The notes below the pieces were generated by a model, which searched no databases, was not told the DNA's origin, and saw only the letters and a program-made list of their open reading frames with translations. Below, in pieces: positions 20,389 through 29,270 of a stretch of 64,000 bases of DNA (its first letter is position 1; each line of letters starts with the position of its first letter). The DNA comes from JANJWP01 sp964482035 (GTDB lineage: Bacteria > Patescibacteriota > Gracilibacteria > BD1-5 > UBA2023). A program made the translations under genes and the position numbers. Where the stretch lies: contig CAYZVC010000003.1 in assembly GCA_964482035.1 (NCBI GenBank), positions 1 through 64,000 of the forward strand, in the 5' to 3' direction.

Positions 20389-21381
20389 ATGGAAAACGAA
20401 CATATTTGATATTTCAAATATTACGGCCCGTCGGTTAACGATGGCATAATGGATGCGCGGAAATCCTCGGAAGCCCTTCTTTGAATTGATGAACTGATGA
20501 GGTATTTCCTTATCAAAGAAGAACCCCTGCTACAGCAATACGAGTTCGAAATCCCCGTTCGGATACGCAAAGGTTCTTGGGAGGCATTAATACCGAATAC
20601 GCTCGAATGATGGGTCGGGGCATGATTATGATCGTTCCTAACAGTTTATCTTTGATCGGCCGCGGCGAAAGCATGAAGTGATTGATTCTTTGAAACATGA
20701 GCCGCGAAGGACATAGCAAAGATTGCCAATGGGGCATTGGTTTCGATTTTATGGATAATTCGAATAGCCAGACACGTATGAAGCATGACGAAAAAACAGT
20801 TTGATGAGGTCGTCTTTAAAGAGGTCGATTGAAAAGACTATATTTCAATACCTGGCAAAAATGGGGCTTACCTTGAAGTCCCGAAACAGTACCTGAAGTC
20901 TTACGTCGACTGTCCGGAAAAGATTCTATCAAAGAATGCTCGCATAATTGATGCGGACAGGGGGTTCAAAGTATGAATTTTTCGTAATGGAAATGCCGTA
21001 GAAGAGGTTGAGATTACGGAGTGAGAGAAGGAGATTTTCTACAATGAAACCGAGGATGAGATACTTTTTCCCGATCTCGAGCATTGAAAATACGTAGAAC
21101 TGGAAGGTGAAATCACAAGATGAAACGAAAGAACAAACACCATATGATTTCAATATCGTGGACATATTTTGACGTGTAGGCCGTCCAGCGGAAATATCGC
21201 GACCTACAAAGAACAGATAATCTCTAGGGAAGACGGGCATTTTTTCCCTCCCGTAGTAATAAAAGGCGTGATCGATAGAACCGATAAAAGATGAGGGTTC
21301 AAAGAAAAAAGGCCGACCGTACTTATTTTTGAAATCCTGCCAATCGATGTTGGCAATGCAAGCAGGTTGCGGTTGTTTTAG
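20389..21381 (+). CDS. TGA-dense orphan protein with hydrophobic middle, AT-richer than its surroundings
   Basis: 330 residues, ATG 20389 to TAG, with about 16 TGA codons, more than half of its glycines. The N-terminus YFKYYGPSVNDGIMDARKS, the LIKEEPLLQQYEFEIPVRI segment and KGSWEALIPNTLEG recall a widespread uncharacterised family of about 330 residues found on mobile and defence-linked DNA (compare DUF7946); this is from memory and not checked. A hydrophobic part (ALVSILWIIRIARHVG) lies near residue 120. The C-terminal half is beta-rich (VELEGEITRGNERTNTIGFQ). Codons and flanks are clearly AT-richer than neighbours, which suggests transfer from a related UGA=Gly genome. No standard-code frame covers it. 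Confidence 0.75.
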
Positions 21382-21411
21382 GAAGGGTCCGTACCTACTG
21401 GAAAACCAAAA

Positions 21412-21525
21412 ATGTCTTTCTGGGAGCCCCCTCTACCCAACCACCAAAAACACCAGCGCCAAGACTACGGCGAATCAGAATACGATGAGCACGTCGGCCA
21501 AAGGAAGCATGTTTCAAAGAGTTAA
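21412..21525 (+). CDS. Possible small protein, doubtful
   Basis: A 37-codon frame, ATG to TAA, 30 bases after the orphan gene. It is rich in His, Gln and charged residues (NHQKHQRQDYGESEYDEH) and has no recognised family. It overlaps the last base pairs of the convergent DUF2726 gene. It may be chance. Confidence 0.25.
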   Translation: MSFWEPPLPNHQKHQRQDYGESEYDEHVGQRKHVSKS

Positions 21526-22094
21526 TGTTTACCCACCACGAACGAAGCGGCGGCACGGGGCGAATTCATCATGATTCCGCTCGACAGGCACGAATCGTCG
21601 AGAAAACGGAACGGTTCTCAGCTTTTTATAATCACGTACCGGATTCATACGGCTTCGCAGGCGTATGCCTTGATGTCGTCGTACGCCCTATTGAGATCGA
21701 CGCAGCTGTGAACGTATCCGTACGCGTCGACGAGAACGAAATCGATGCGTTTTCCCGATAATAGCGACTCGGCTTCCCGGTCTTCGGGATGTCCGTTGAA
21801 CTTAAAAACGTCGACGAACCGCATCTTGGGAAACACTTTGAACGAAGCCATCGCCACGTATTCGGCCAAACGTCGGTATTCTTTGGTTTCGTCCGGACTC
21901 AGAAGCGGCTTGTAGCGGCTGAGACACCGCGCGAAAAGCGCGCGCTCTTTCAATCCTTTTGGAAAAAGCCAGCGGTACGCCTTTGCCAAAACGACGAATA
22001 CGACAACCGACATGAAGACGTACGCAAGCCACGGATTGTCTCGCGAATACGCCTCCATGTCCGCCCATAGATCTTTGATTTGCTGAATGTCCAT
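21522..22094 (-). CDS. DUF2726 domain protein with membrane anchor
   Basis: 190 residues from ATG 22094 to TAA at 21522. One membrane segment (about 22-40, WLAYVFMSVVVFVVLAKAY) precedes a cytoplasmic DUF2726-like domain: LSRYKPLLSPDE, RFVDVFKFNG, GKRIDFVLVDAYG, VDLNRAYDDIKAYACEAVG, IRYVIIKSGE. The Gly before IRYVIIK and the one in KSGE are TGA (21645, 21618); family members have Gly-Ile/Val at the first place. DUF2726 resembles restriction-endonuclease-fold domains and often accompanies DNA-processing proteins, but the activity is not known. Confidence 0.7.
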
Positions 22095-22181
22095 CGGTAA
22101 GCATTGCGATATCCATCGGACATCGTACCTACGAACATTAAGAAAACCTTAAATTTTCGGTGAATTTTTAATGAAGATTGA

Positions 22182-22208
22182 ACCTCGGAGTATTTCCGAG
22201 GTTTTTCC
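22182..22208 (+). terminator. Hairpin terminator
   Basis: AACCTCGGA-GTATT-TCCGAGGTT followed by TTT. No plus-strand gene ends just before it, so it may serve a short RNA or act as insulation ahead of the toxin-antitoxin pair. Confidence 0.65.
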
Positions 22209-22323
22209 ATGCTTTTCATCCTGTAAACGAATATCGTTCGAACGTCCCAGAATGGGCACTTTTGATTTCCGGCCAGTTGTCGTATACTCGCCAAAACACT
22301 ACGCTAAGTAATCCCCCGAGTTC

Positions 22324-22488
22324 ATGACTACCATAACCATCGATTCGCCCATCGGGCTTTCTCGCACGCATTTCAGCGATATGGAAGATCTCGTCGCAGC
22401 GGTCGAACAGTGGAAATTCGAACGCGAATTGATAGAAGGGGCGAAAAAAGCGGTAACGGTTCCGGAATCCGAACTCGTAAACCTGTAA
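22324..22488 (+). CDS. Putative antitoxin of a type II toxin-antitoxin pair
   Basis: 54 residues, ATG 22324 to TAA 22486. Acidic helical protein (FSDMEDLVAAVEQWKFEREL) with a C-terminal tail (VTVPESELVNL). Size, charge and its place directly before a RelE-like gene suit an antitoxin; no DNA-binding fold is obvious, so this rests on context. The stop is 4 bases from the toxin start. Confidence 0.55.
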   Translation: MTTITIDSPIGLSRTHFSDMEDLVAAVEQWKFERELIEGAKKAVTVPESELVNL

Positions 22489-22492
22489 TGCG

Positions 22493-22759
22493 ATGATGCC
22501 TAAGAAAATCTCGGAGACCCGTGAGGTCGCCGAGTATCTTGTTAAGCGCGGAATTTTCAACGCTTACCTCAAATGCAAAGCGTGCGTCCTCGCTGGTCAC
22601 GCGCAAAAACTGGACTTCAAGCTTCGGCAACCGAAAAATGCCGGGATACATCAGTTCCGCATCAATCAGAAATACCGGGCGTTCTGAATCTATCGGGATG
22701 GGGCAGATTGAGAACGACTCTTCGTCGTGTTTAAAATTTCCGACCACCAGGATTTTTAA
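22493..22759 (+). CDS. RelE/ParE-superfamily toxin-like protein
   Basis: 88 residues, ATG 22493 (or 22496) to TAA. Basic, with the usual order of the fold: an N-terminal helix pair, HAQKLDFKLRQPKNAGIHQFRI, then the beta strands FRINQKYRAFGIYRDGADG and LFVVFKISDHQDF. The two TGA codons (22685, 22709) become the turns AFGIYR and ADGERL. In this superfamily the FRI..YRA strands and a C-terminal H-D are typical. Such toxins usually cleave mRNA on ribosomes or act on gyrase; which applies here is not visible. Confidence 0.65.
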
Positions 22760-22832
22760 AACCTCCGTTTTTGCCCCCTTATCCAACATAGGGTAAACTG
22801 CCCGTAATCCGGAACTTTCCGGGACGGAAACC

Positions 22833-23861
22833 ATGGCCCTTCTCCGCGACGACAAGCTCGAGGCCTCGCTCGAGCACGACAAGGCGAAAATCCGCAAAGC
22901 GGAGATGTTTCGCCGTTGTCTCACGGCCTACGGTTTCGAGCGCTACGTGGCGAGTTTCTACCAGACGGTGGAAGGCATCGAAGTCGACGTGCGGTCAGAA
23001 TTCGCGTCCGCACCGGTCGATTCGACTGGCAAATATTGGAAGAACGGCGAAAAAGCCACCATTCTCGTACTCTCTCGCCATGGCGGCGGAGCCACCGCCG
23101 AAGACGGCCGCCGGTTCGTCGAAAAACCTGAAATCGAAGAATTTTTCGATACCGTTTCGCACGTCCGCAAAGAAGCCGAACACGCCGTCCACCTCATCTG
23201 CGTGACTTCCGTCTGGTTTTCCAAGGAAGCGCGCGATTTCTGCGAATCCCGCCGCCTCGCGGCCATCGACTTCTCCGGCCTCGTCAAAATGGACCAGGCT
23301 TACCCGCTGGAAAACTTCATCCGCGAATGCGCTGGAAACGGCACGCTTTCGCAGTGTTTCAGCACGTTCTGGCTCGGAAAATACCTGCCGGAATACGCCA
23401 AGACCGAAGCCGCCGTGAAACGGACCGTGCTCGACTCGAAATCCGCGCTGGGCTCACTCTTGGCCGACGTCGAAAAAACCGTTTCGGCGACGTACATCAA
23501 CCCCTTCGATACCGCGCCGGAGAAGATCGAATCGTTCGCTACCATCCTCGACGTGGCCCCGGCCCCCGCACCGAAGGAACCCGAACGTCCGCCCACCATC
23601 TTCGACGCCCCGGAAGTTACCGGGAAACTCAATTTCAAAGCCGCGGCCGTAGGGTTCGCCGCCGTCTGCGCGTGCGTTTGGCTCGTCACGGCGGGCAGCC
23701 AGCCCGGTTCCGCTCCCCGAATCTCGACGAGCGCGATAGAATCGAGAACCTCTTCCACCGGCTCTCTCACCGGAAGCGAAAACCAACCGAAGAAGCCGAA
23801 TTCCGCCTCTTCGCGCCGGCAGGAAGCCCACGAAAAACCCCAAGAAGGTTCCGAGTACTAA
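22833..23861 (+). CDS. Restriction-endonuclease-like protein with C-terminal membrane segment
   Basis: 342 residues, ATG 22833 to TAA, no TGA. The N-terminal 180 residues look like an Mrr/HJC-type nuclease-fold domain (LTAYGFERYVASFYQ, GIEVDVRSE, KATILVLSRHG, HLICVTSVWFSKEARDF, RLAAIDFSGLVKM); the usual ExK catalytic pair is not clear, so it may be inactive. A single membrane helix lies near residue 280 (AAAVGFAAVCACVWLVT), with a Pro-rich linker before and a Ser/Lys-rich tail after. It sits next to a toxin-antitoxin pair. Confidence 0.5.
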   Translation: MALLRDDKLEASLEHDKAKIRKAEMFRRCLTAYGFERYVASFYQTVEGIEVDVRSEFASAPVDSTGKYWKNGEKATILVLSRHGGGATAEDGRRFVEKPEIEEFFDTVSHVRKEAEHAVHLICVTSVWFSKEARDFCESRRLAAIDFSGLVKMDQAYPLENFIRECAGNGTLSQCFSTFWLGKYLPEYAKTEAAVKRTVLDSKSALGSLLADVEKTVSATYINPFDTAPEKIESFATILDVAPAPAPKEPERPPTIFDAPEVTGKLNFKAAAVGFAAVCACVWLVTAGSQPGSAPRISTSAIESRTSSTGSLTGSENQPKKPNSASSRRQEAHEKPQEGSEY

Positions 23862-23870
23862 TCCCCTCCC

Positions 23871-24287
23871 ATGTTCTGATTTTTCGCCCGCAAGGTCACC
23901 GTCTCGCTCGCCCTCGACGCGGGCTACGCCGAATTCGGCAAAAAGCTCTCCGGCAAGGTCACCGTCGTCGCCAAAGACGCGTTCATGTCCGGCGATCTCG
24001 AAATCCGGTTGAACTGGCAGGACGACCTTTTCACCAACCTCACGCCGTTCGTACGCAAACTCTCCTGACCGGTAACCTACGTTTCGGGGCAGGTATCCGA
24101 GTTCCCGTTCGAGATCGATTTCGCTTCGCGTTCCGAACTCGACGCCTGGTACGCCGCGAATTGCGACGACTTCGCCGGAAACCGCCAAGCGTTCGATGAA
24201 GAGGTCTCGGAAAAATGGTACGTGACGGCGTATTTGCACGTTCCGGGATTCGACGCCATCTGCGAACAGACCGTTTCGGTAAAATAG
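23871..24287 (+). CDS. Small beta-rich protein of unknown function
   Basis: 138 residues, ATG 23871 to TAG, 9 bases after the previous gene; TGA at 23877 and 24066 is Gly. Alternating strands (KVTVSLALDAGYAEFGKKLSG, GDLEIRLNWQDDL, YVSGQVSEFPFEIDFAS, WYVTAYLHVPG) suggest a beta sandwich, perhaps arrestin- or Spo0M-like. No firm family. Probably in one operon with the nuclease-like gene. Confidence 0.6.
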
Positions 24288-24353
24288 GGCGCGCCTATCG
24301 ATTGCGGAAACCGCCGTTTTGCCTATAGTGGGACGGTTCTTTACGACAATCCC

Positions 24354-25853
24354 ATGGCTAACGACAACCGCAACCTCTCCAAAGCGAAACTCACCTCCCG
24401 TGAGACCGACTACAACGAATGGTACCTCGACGTCGCCAAGCGCGCCGAGCTTTTCGAGTACTCCCCGACCCCGGGCTGCATCTACTTCCTCCCCAAGGCG
24501 GCTTCCCTTTGGGAGACCATCAAGGCGCACGTCAACGTGCTCATCGACCAGAAGGGCGTCCGCAACCTCTATATGCCGGCGCTCATCCCGATGTCGTTTT
24601 TCGAACGCGAAAAGGACCACGTCGAAGGCTTCGCTCCGGAACTCGCCATCGTCACCCACGGCGGCGGCAAGGAACTCGAAGAGAAGCTCGCCTTCCGCCC
24701 GACTTCCGAAACCATTTTCTGCGACTTCTTCAAGGGCCAGCTCCAGAGCTACCGCGATTTGCCGCTCCTCTACAACCAGTGGGCGAACGTGCTCCGCTGG
24801 GAAAAGCGCACCCGCCCGTTCCTCCGCACCGCCGAATTCCACTGGCAGGAAGGCCACACCCTCCACGAAACTTCCGAAGAAGCCTACGCCTTCGCGCAGG
24901 GCATCATGAACGACGTCTACATCAAGACCTTCCGCGAGCTCCTCGCCATCGAAGGCATCGCGGGCGTAAAATCGGAAAGCGAAAAATTCGCGGGGGCCGA
25001 AAAGACCTTCACGTACGAACCGATGATGTCTAACGGCTGGGCGCTCCAGATCTGTACCTCGCACGTCCTCGGACGCGGGTTCATGGAGCAGTTCGACGTG
25101 AAATACCTCGGTCGCGACGGCAAGATCGCCTACCCGGCCTACACCTCGTGGGGAATGTCCACCCGTTCCATCGGCGGACTCATCTCGAGCCACTCCGACG
25201 ACAAGGGATTGGTCATCCCGCCGCGCATGTCCGAATACAAGGCGGTGCTCCTTCCGGTATACGGATCGGGCGAAAAGGCGGTCATCGACGCCTACGTCCG
25301 CGACATCGCCGAAAACGTTATTGGCAAGACCGTCGAAACCCCGGTGAAGGGCGAATACTTCCGCGCGCTTTCCGGCACCGGAGGAAAAATCCTCGTCGAC
25401 TTCCGCGACGCCCGCTTCGGCGAAAAGATCACCGACTTCGAACTCTCCGGATACCCGGTGGCCATCGCCGTCGGACAGAAGGAAATCGAAGCCGGACTCT
25501 GCACCGTCGTCTCCCGCGTTACGGGCGAAAAGCTCCAGGTCACGGTTGCGGAAGCCGGTGCGACCGTCGAGAAATTCCTCAGCGAGGGCCAGGAAGAACT
25601 CCGCCGCCGCTCCCGCGAACGCCTTGAGAACAACGTCGTGGCCTGCGCCTCGATGGAAGAAATCGGCGCCGCGCTCGAAGCCGGCAAGTTCGCCCTCTAC
25701 GAATGGGACAAGAACCCCGCGTTCGAAGTCGAAATCAAAGAGAAATTCAAGGCGACCACCCGCTGCATCCCCAACAAGGGACAGTTCACCGACGCCCTCC
25801 TCACCGTGAAGAACCCGGACAACGTCGCCGTCATCGTGGCACGCGCGTTCTAA
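24354..25853 (+). CDS. proS: Prolyl-tRNA synthetase, archaeal/eukaryotic type
   Basis: 499 residues, ATG 24354 to TAA, the normal length of the short ProS type without an editing insertion. Class II motifs: motif 1 region RNLYMPALIPMSFFEREKDHVEGF, motif 2 RTRPFLRTAEFHWQEGHT, and TSWGMSTRSIGGLI near motif 3; an anticodon-binding domain follows (GLVIPPRMSEYKAVLLPV). It charges tRNA-Pro in the cytoplasm. No TGA is used. A TATAGT box at 24324, 30 bases before the ATG, and no Shine-Dalgarno sequence point to a short leader. Confidence 0.97.
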   Translation: MANDNRNLSKAKLTSRETDYNEWYLDVAKRAELFEYSPTPGCIYFLPKAASLWETIKAHVNVLIDQKGVRNLYMPALIPMSFFEREKDHVEGFAPELAIVTHGGGKELEEKLAFRPTSETIFCDFFKGQLQSYRDLPLLYNQWANVLRWEKRTRPFLRTAEFHWQEGHTLHETSEEAYAFAQGIMNDVYIKTFRELLAIEGIAGVKSESEKFAGAEKTFTYEPMMSNGWALQICTSHVLGRGFMEQFDVKYLGRDGKIAYPAYTSWGMSTRSIGGLISSHSDDKGLVIPPRMSEYKAVLLPVYGSGEKAVIDAYVRDIAENVIGKTVETPVKGEYFRALSGTGGKILVDFRDARFGEKITDFELSGYPVAIAVGQKEIEAGLCTVVSRVTGEKLQVTVAEAGATVEKFLSEGQEELRRRSRERLENNVVACASMEEIGAALEAGKFALYEWDKNPAFEVEIKEKFKATTRCIPNKGQFTDALLTVKNPDNVAVIVARAF

Positions 25854-25868
25854 TCGGAATCCACTCAG

Positions 25869-25899
25869 AAAACCCGCCTTTCCGGCGGGTTTTTATTTG
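25869..25899 (+). terminator. Terminator after proS
   Basis: AAAACCCGCC-TTTCC-GGCGGGTTTT followed by TATTT. Confidence 0.85.
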
Positions 25900-25922
25900 C
25901 CTTCCCAAAAACTCCGCATAGT

Positions 25923-25946
25923 ATTGCCGTACTTTTGTATGGTAAT
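25923..25946 (+). promoter_or_regulatory. Probable LexA-type operator
   Basis: Inverted repeat ATTGCCGTAC-TTTT-GTATGGTAAT, 8 of 10 positions symmetric, lying 10 bases before the ATG of the LexA-like gene and overlapping its promoter region. An autoregulated SOS operator is the natural reading. Confidence 0.6.
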
Positions 25947-25955
25947 GAATGCCGG

Positions 25956-26537
25956 ATGAAAAAAGACCCGAGGTACGGCGAGAAAATCGAAGAACTCAAA
26001 GCGTATTTCCGTTCCGGCGGAACCATCCGAACGCTCGACCAAATCCGCGCCATGTTCGGGTATTCCACCCGCGCGGGAGCGAAAGGCTTTTTACAGAAGC
26101 TCGTTTCCGCGGGCCTGCTCGAATTCGAAAACCGCTCGTACTCGCCCACGGCGCTCATGACGGGGTTTCCGCTCTTCGAATCCGTGCGCGCGGGCCTGCC
26201 GTTCACCCCGCAGGAAGAACCTTCGGGGGCGTTGGAGATCGACCGGTACCTCATCGACCATCCCAATTCCACTTTCTTGGTACGCGTAAAGGGCGACAGC
26301 ATGAAAGACGCCGGCATCCTCCAGGGCGACATCGTCGCGGTCGACCGCTCGCGCGAAGCGAAGAACGGCGACATCGTCATCGCCTCCCTCGAAGGCGACG
26401 TCACCATCAAATACCTCGACCTTACGGGCGTTTCGCCGCGGCTTTTGCCCGCCAACGAAGAATATCCGCCCATCGCGCTCGAAGCCGGTTCCCAGATCCT
26501 CGGCGTAGTCGTGGGATCGCTGCGCAAATACGCGTAA
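25956..26537 (+). CDS. LexA/UmuD-like S24 self-cleaving protein
   Basis: 193 residues, ATG 25956 to TAA. The N-terminal winged helix (IRTLDQIRAMFGYSTRAGAKGFLQKLVSAG) could bind DNA. The cleavage site is Ala79-Gly80 in SVRAGLP. The S24 domain has Ser115 in VKGDSMKDAGI and Lys152 in VTIKYLD. Spacing matches E. coli LexA (84-85, 119, 156). DNA damage and RecA would trigger self-cleavage. With a DNA-binding domain present it is more LexA-like than UmuD-like. It precedes a UmuC-like polymerase by 57 bases and has a palindrome at its start, so both are likely SOS-controlled. Confidence 0.88.
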   Translation: MKKDPRYGEKIEELKAYFRSGGTIRTLDQIRAMFGYSTRAGAKGFLQKLVSAGLLEFENRSYSPTALMTGFPLFESVRAGLPFTPQEEPSGALEIDRYLIDHPNSTFLVRVKGDSMKDAGILQGDIVAVDRSREAKNGDIVIASLEGDVTIKYLDLTGVSPRLLPANEEYPPIALEAGSQILGVVVGSLRKYA

Positions 26538-26594
26538 TCCTTCCATAACGGCGTCGCAAGGCATTCTGCGACTCTCGCTTCACACCCCTTCGTC

Positions 26595-27821
26595 ATGATG
26601 GTTTTTAAGGCGTCGGAACGCGCCTACGCGCATATCGACTGCAACTCGTTCTTCGCGTCGTGCGAAGTGCTGCGGAACCCTTCGCTCAAGGGTAAATGCG
26701 TCTGCGTGGGCGACCAACTCATCATCGCCGCCAGCTACGAGGCGAAACGTCGGGGCATCAAGACCTGAACGCCTATGTGGGAAGCCGAACGGATGCTCGG
26801 GAAAGACCTCGTGAAAATCCTTCCTGACCACGCGTTCTACGGCGAAACGTCGCGCAAGCTCATGAGCTACATGGCGGACGTCGTGGGCGACATCGAACAG
26901 TTCTCGGTGGACGAATTTTTCACCGAGGTCACCGCTTTGGCCGATTCGCGAACCGAAGGCGGCTATGAACGCCTCGCCGAAAAACTCAAGACCGACATTT
27001 ACCGAGACGTCGGTCTACCGGTTTCGGTGGGCATTTCGAGCACCCGGATCCGGGCGAAGATGTTCTCGGAAATCAACAAACCTTTCGGAAGTTACGTCTC
27101 GTTCGACAAGACCGATATCGAAAACCTGTTTTCGGATCTGCCGGTACGCGCCGTTCCCTACATCGCCCGAGGAAATTCCGAACGGCTCGGAAGCGGGATA
27201 AAAACCGTCTTCGACTTTTACGCGATGCCGCCGGAAAAGGTGCGCGAAATCCTGGGGAAAAACGGATTCACGCTCTGGCTCGAACTCCACGGAGCGGACG
27301 TCTGGTGCCCGCACGACGTGACCAAACGGCAGAAAAGCCTTTCGGCCACCCGGTCGTTCAACCGCGAGATGACGTCGGAATACCACGCCCTTTGGCGGTA
27401 TCTGGCCGCCAACCTGGAACGGGCGTACGACGCGCTCCTGCGGGACAAACAGGAAACCCGAGTTGTGTCGGTCATGCTCAAGGACAAGGATTTCCGCGTC
27501 TTTTGGCTGAGCGCCGATTTGGGCGACCCCACCATCGACCGCGCGGTCATCGGAAAAGCGGCGCGCGCGCTTTTCGACCGGATTTTCGACCGCTCGATCC
27601 TCTACCGCACCACGGGCGTACGTTTCGACGAACTGCGGCCGTACGTCCCGAAACAGCTTTCGGTATTCGACATCGAAAACCGCGCGCACGCCGAAAACGA
27701 TTCGCTCGCCGCGGCCATGGAAAAACTCAAGCGCCTCTACGGGAAAGACGTGGTGCACCGGGGGCTCGTTACCGAAAACCGGAAATCCGGATGACTCGCG
27801 GTATTGTATGAGGTAGGGTAA
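26595..27821 (+). CDS. UmuC/DinB-like Y-family DNA polymerase
   Basis: 408 residues, ATG 26595 (or 26598) to TAA 27819. Y-family motifs: AHIDCNSFFASCE (metal-binding Asp), YEAKRRGIKTG followed by TPMWEA, and FSVDEFFTEVT, where SxDE carries the second catalytic pair. Helix-hairpin motifs follow (PYIARGNSERLGSGIKT), then the little finger (SLSATRSFNREMTSE). TGA at 26766 is the Gly of KTG(T/M)P, conserved in the family; TGA 27792 near the end is also read through. It copies damaged templates with low fidelity. It forms an operon with the LexA-like gene. Confidence 0.93.
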
Positions 27822-27937
27822 CTACCACGTCCGATGCCTCAAGAATACGCCCCCTCTTCCGGATGTTCCGGTAAATTGGCTTTCCGCGAAAAACGCGAGA
27901 CAATGGTACGAAGCAATCGGCACTTCACCATCCGCTT

Positions 27938-28651
27938 ATGAAAACTCCGAATCTTTCAAAATTCGCGTACCTCAAAAAACCGATCTTTTCCGGAGCGGCG
28001 TTTTTCGCGACCTTCGCCCTCCTCTCGCTCGCGTACGCGGGATGGGCGACGCCCGTTCCCAATAACGTGACCGCGGGACAGACGCTCACGAAGGACATGT
28101 GGAACAACATGGCCAACGAACTCGCCGACCACGATTCGAAAATTTCGACGCTTACCGCCAATAGTGGGAAACTTTTGCAAGTGGGGTACGCCGTAAAAGC
28201 CGACACGTGGAGCGCGACGACCTCCGGAAACAATTTCTATACCGTTCCCGGATTGTCGGTCACCATCACCCCGTCTTCGGCGACGAACAAGATCCTCCTC
28301 ACCCCGTCGCTTTACGCGGGAACCTCGAACTACCAAATCAAATTCCGTTTCCTCAGGAACGGAACTCCGATAATCCTGGGCGCTGGCGAAGGCGGACGTC
28401 CGGTAACTACGGGGGTGGTAAACCCCTACGACCCCACCGCGCTGACCCAGGGGTACCAGGTCGCATTCTTAGGAGGAACCTACATGGATTCGCCAAACAC
28501 CACTTCCGCAGTCACCTACGACGTACAGATGGCCGCCTACGACGCCAATACCGTATACCTCAACCGGAGCGTGAACTGGCAAAACAACGCGGCAGCTGGC
28601 TACGACGCGACGCCGGTATCGACGCTCACCGTCATGGAAATCAAGAACTAA
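27938..28651 (+). CDS. Secreted protein with coiled stalk and beta-rich domain
   Basis: 237 residues, ATG 27938 to TAA. Signal-like hydrophobic segment (GAAFFATFALLSLAYAGWA, about 19-37). A short stretch follows (TAGQTLTKDMWNNMANELAD) seen in many CPR and phage tail-fibre-like proteins, then a beta-rich domain (VPGLSVTITPSSATNKILL, FRFLRNGTPIILG, TVYLNRSVNWQNN). It is likely an exported surface or fibre-like protein. No TGA. Confidence 0.7.
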   Translation: MKTPNLSKFAYLKKPIFSGAAFFATFALLSLAYAGWATPVPNNVTAGQTLTKDMWNNMANELADHDSKISTLTANSGKLLQVGYAVKADTWSATTSGNNFYTVPGLSVTITPSSATNKILLTPSLYAGTSNYQIKFRFLRNGTPIILGAGEGGRPVTTGVVNPYDPTALTQGYQVAFLGGTYMDSPNTTSAVTYDVQMAAYDANTVYLNRSVNWQNNAAAGYDATPVSTLTVMEIKN

Positions 28652-28667
28652 CCCGAACGGTTCAAAA

Positions 28668-28695
28668 AAATCCCCGCGAAAGCGGGGATTTTCAA
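28668..28695. terminator. Bidirectional terminator
   Basis: AAATCCCCGC-GAAA-GCGGGGATTT with A-rich and T-rich flanks, between the convergent secreted-protein and dps genes. Confidence 0.85.
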
Positions 28696-28703
28696 TGTGC
28701 GGA

Positions 28704-29135
28704 CTAAACGGAAGCCCTAAGCATCCAGGCGGTCTTCTCGTGTTCGGCAAGGCGGCCCACCAAGAAGTCCGCGCCCGCGGCGTCTCCGGCAGCTTCGAGG
28801 GAATCGATACCGGCCCGGAGCGTTTTGATGACCGATTCGTGCCCGGCGAGCAGGTCAGCGAACATGGCTTCTTTCGAAGTCCCGTGCGGCAACGCCGAAA
28901 CGGACGCGACGGAAGTCGGGGCGGCGAGATCGAAAACGCGCAGGCGTTCGGCAATGGCGTCGAGCGCTTCCCAAAGGGCGTCGTACTGCCCTTCCAACAT
29001 CGAGTGGGCGGAGTGGAAATCCGGGGATCGTACGTTCCAGTGGTAGCTGTGGGTCCTAAAGTAGAGCGCGAAGGTTTCGGCGAAAACCTTGTCCAAGACG
29101 GTTTTTACTGTCTCGGTTTTTACGGAAGTTTCCAT
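28704..29135 (-). CDS. dps: Dps-family ferritin-like protein
   Basis: 143 residues, ATG 29135 to TAG. The dinuclear ferroxidase signature is present: SYHWNVRSPDFHSAHSMLEGQYDALWEALDAIAERL, shown here as two parts, HWNVRSPDFHSAH and LEGQYDALWEALDAIAE. Dps dodecamers oxidise and store iron and shield DNA from peroxide. The C-terminus is short and lacks a Lys-rich DNA-binding tail. The promoter region carries a GAGAATAATTCTC palindrome (29151), matching control by the divergent Fur-like regulator. Confidence 0.93.
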   Translation of the reverse strand: METSVKTETVKTVLDKVFAETFALYFRTHSYHWNVRSPDFHSAHSMLEGQYDALWEALDAIAERLRVFDLAAPTSVASVSALPHGTSKEAMFADLLAGHESVIKTLRAGIDSLEAAGDAAGADFLVGRLAEHEKTAWMLRASV

Positions 29136-29146
29136 GGTCGTAAAGT

Positions 29147-29168
29147 TAATGAGAATAATTCTCGTTTA
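29147..29168. promoter_or_regulatory. Fur/PerR-type operator before dps
   Basis: Perfect palindrome GAGAAT-A-ATTCTC inside TTAATGAGAATAATTCTCG, 12-16 bases before the dps ATG. Confidence 0.75.
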
Positions 29169-29200
29169 GAGTAATCCGAATTCCGGGGATTACAAATGAA

Positions 29201-29219
29201 AATGAGAATTATTCTTGTT
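29201..29219. promoter_or_regulatory. Fur/PerR-type operator before the fur-like gene
   Basis: AATGAGAAT-T-ATTCTTGTT, nearly the same as the site before dps, about 50 bases upstream of the regulator ATG; a TATAAT-like TTATATGG follows. Confidence 0.7.
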
Positions 29220-29270
29220 ATATGGAAAGAAATCCCTACAATATGGGGAAACGAGTCATAAAATACGCAT

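Noticed and set aside
27833..27937. Short frame starting ATGCCTCAAGAATAC before the secreted protein
   Set aside because: It has no stop of its own before overlapping the secreted-protein gene out of frame and shows no coding signal; the gap is more likely a promoter region.
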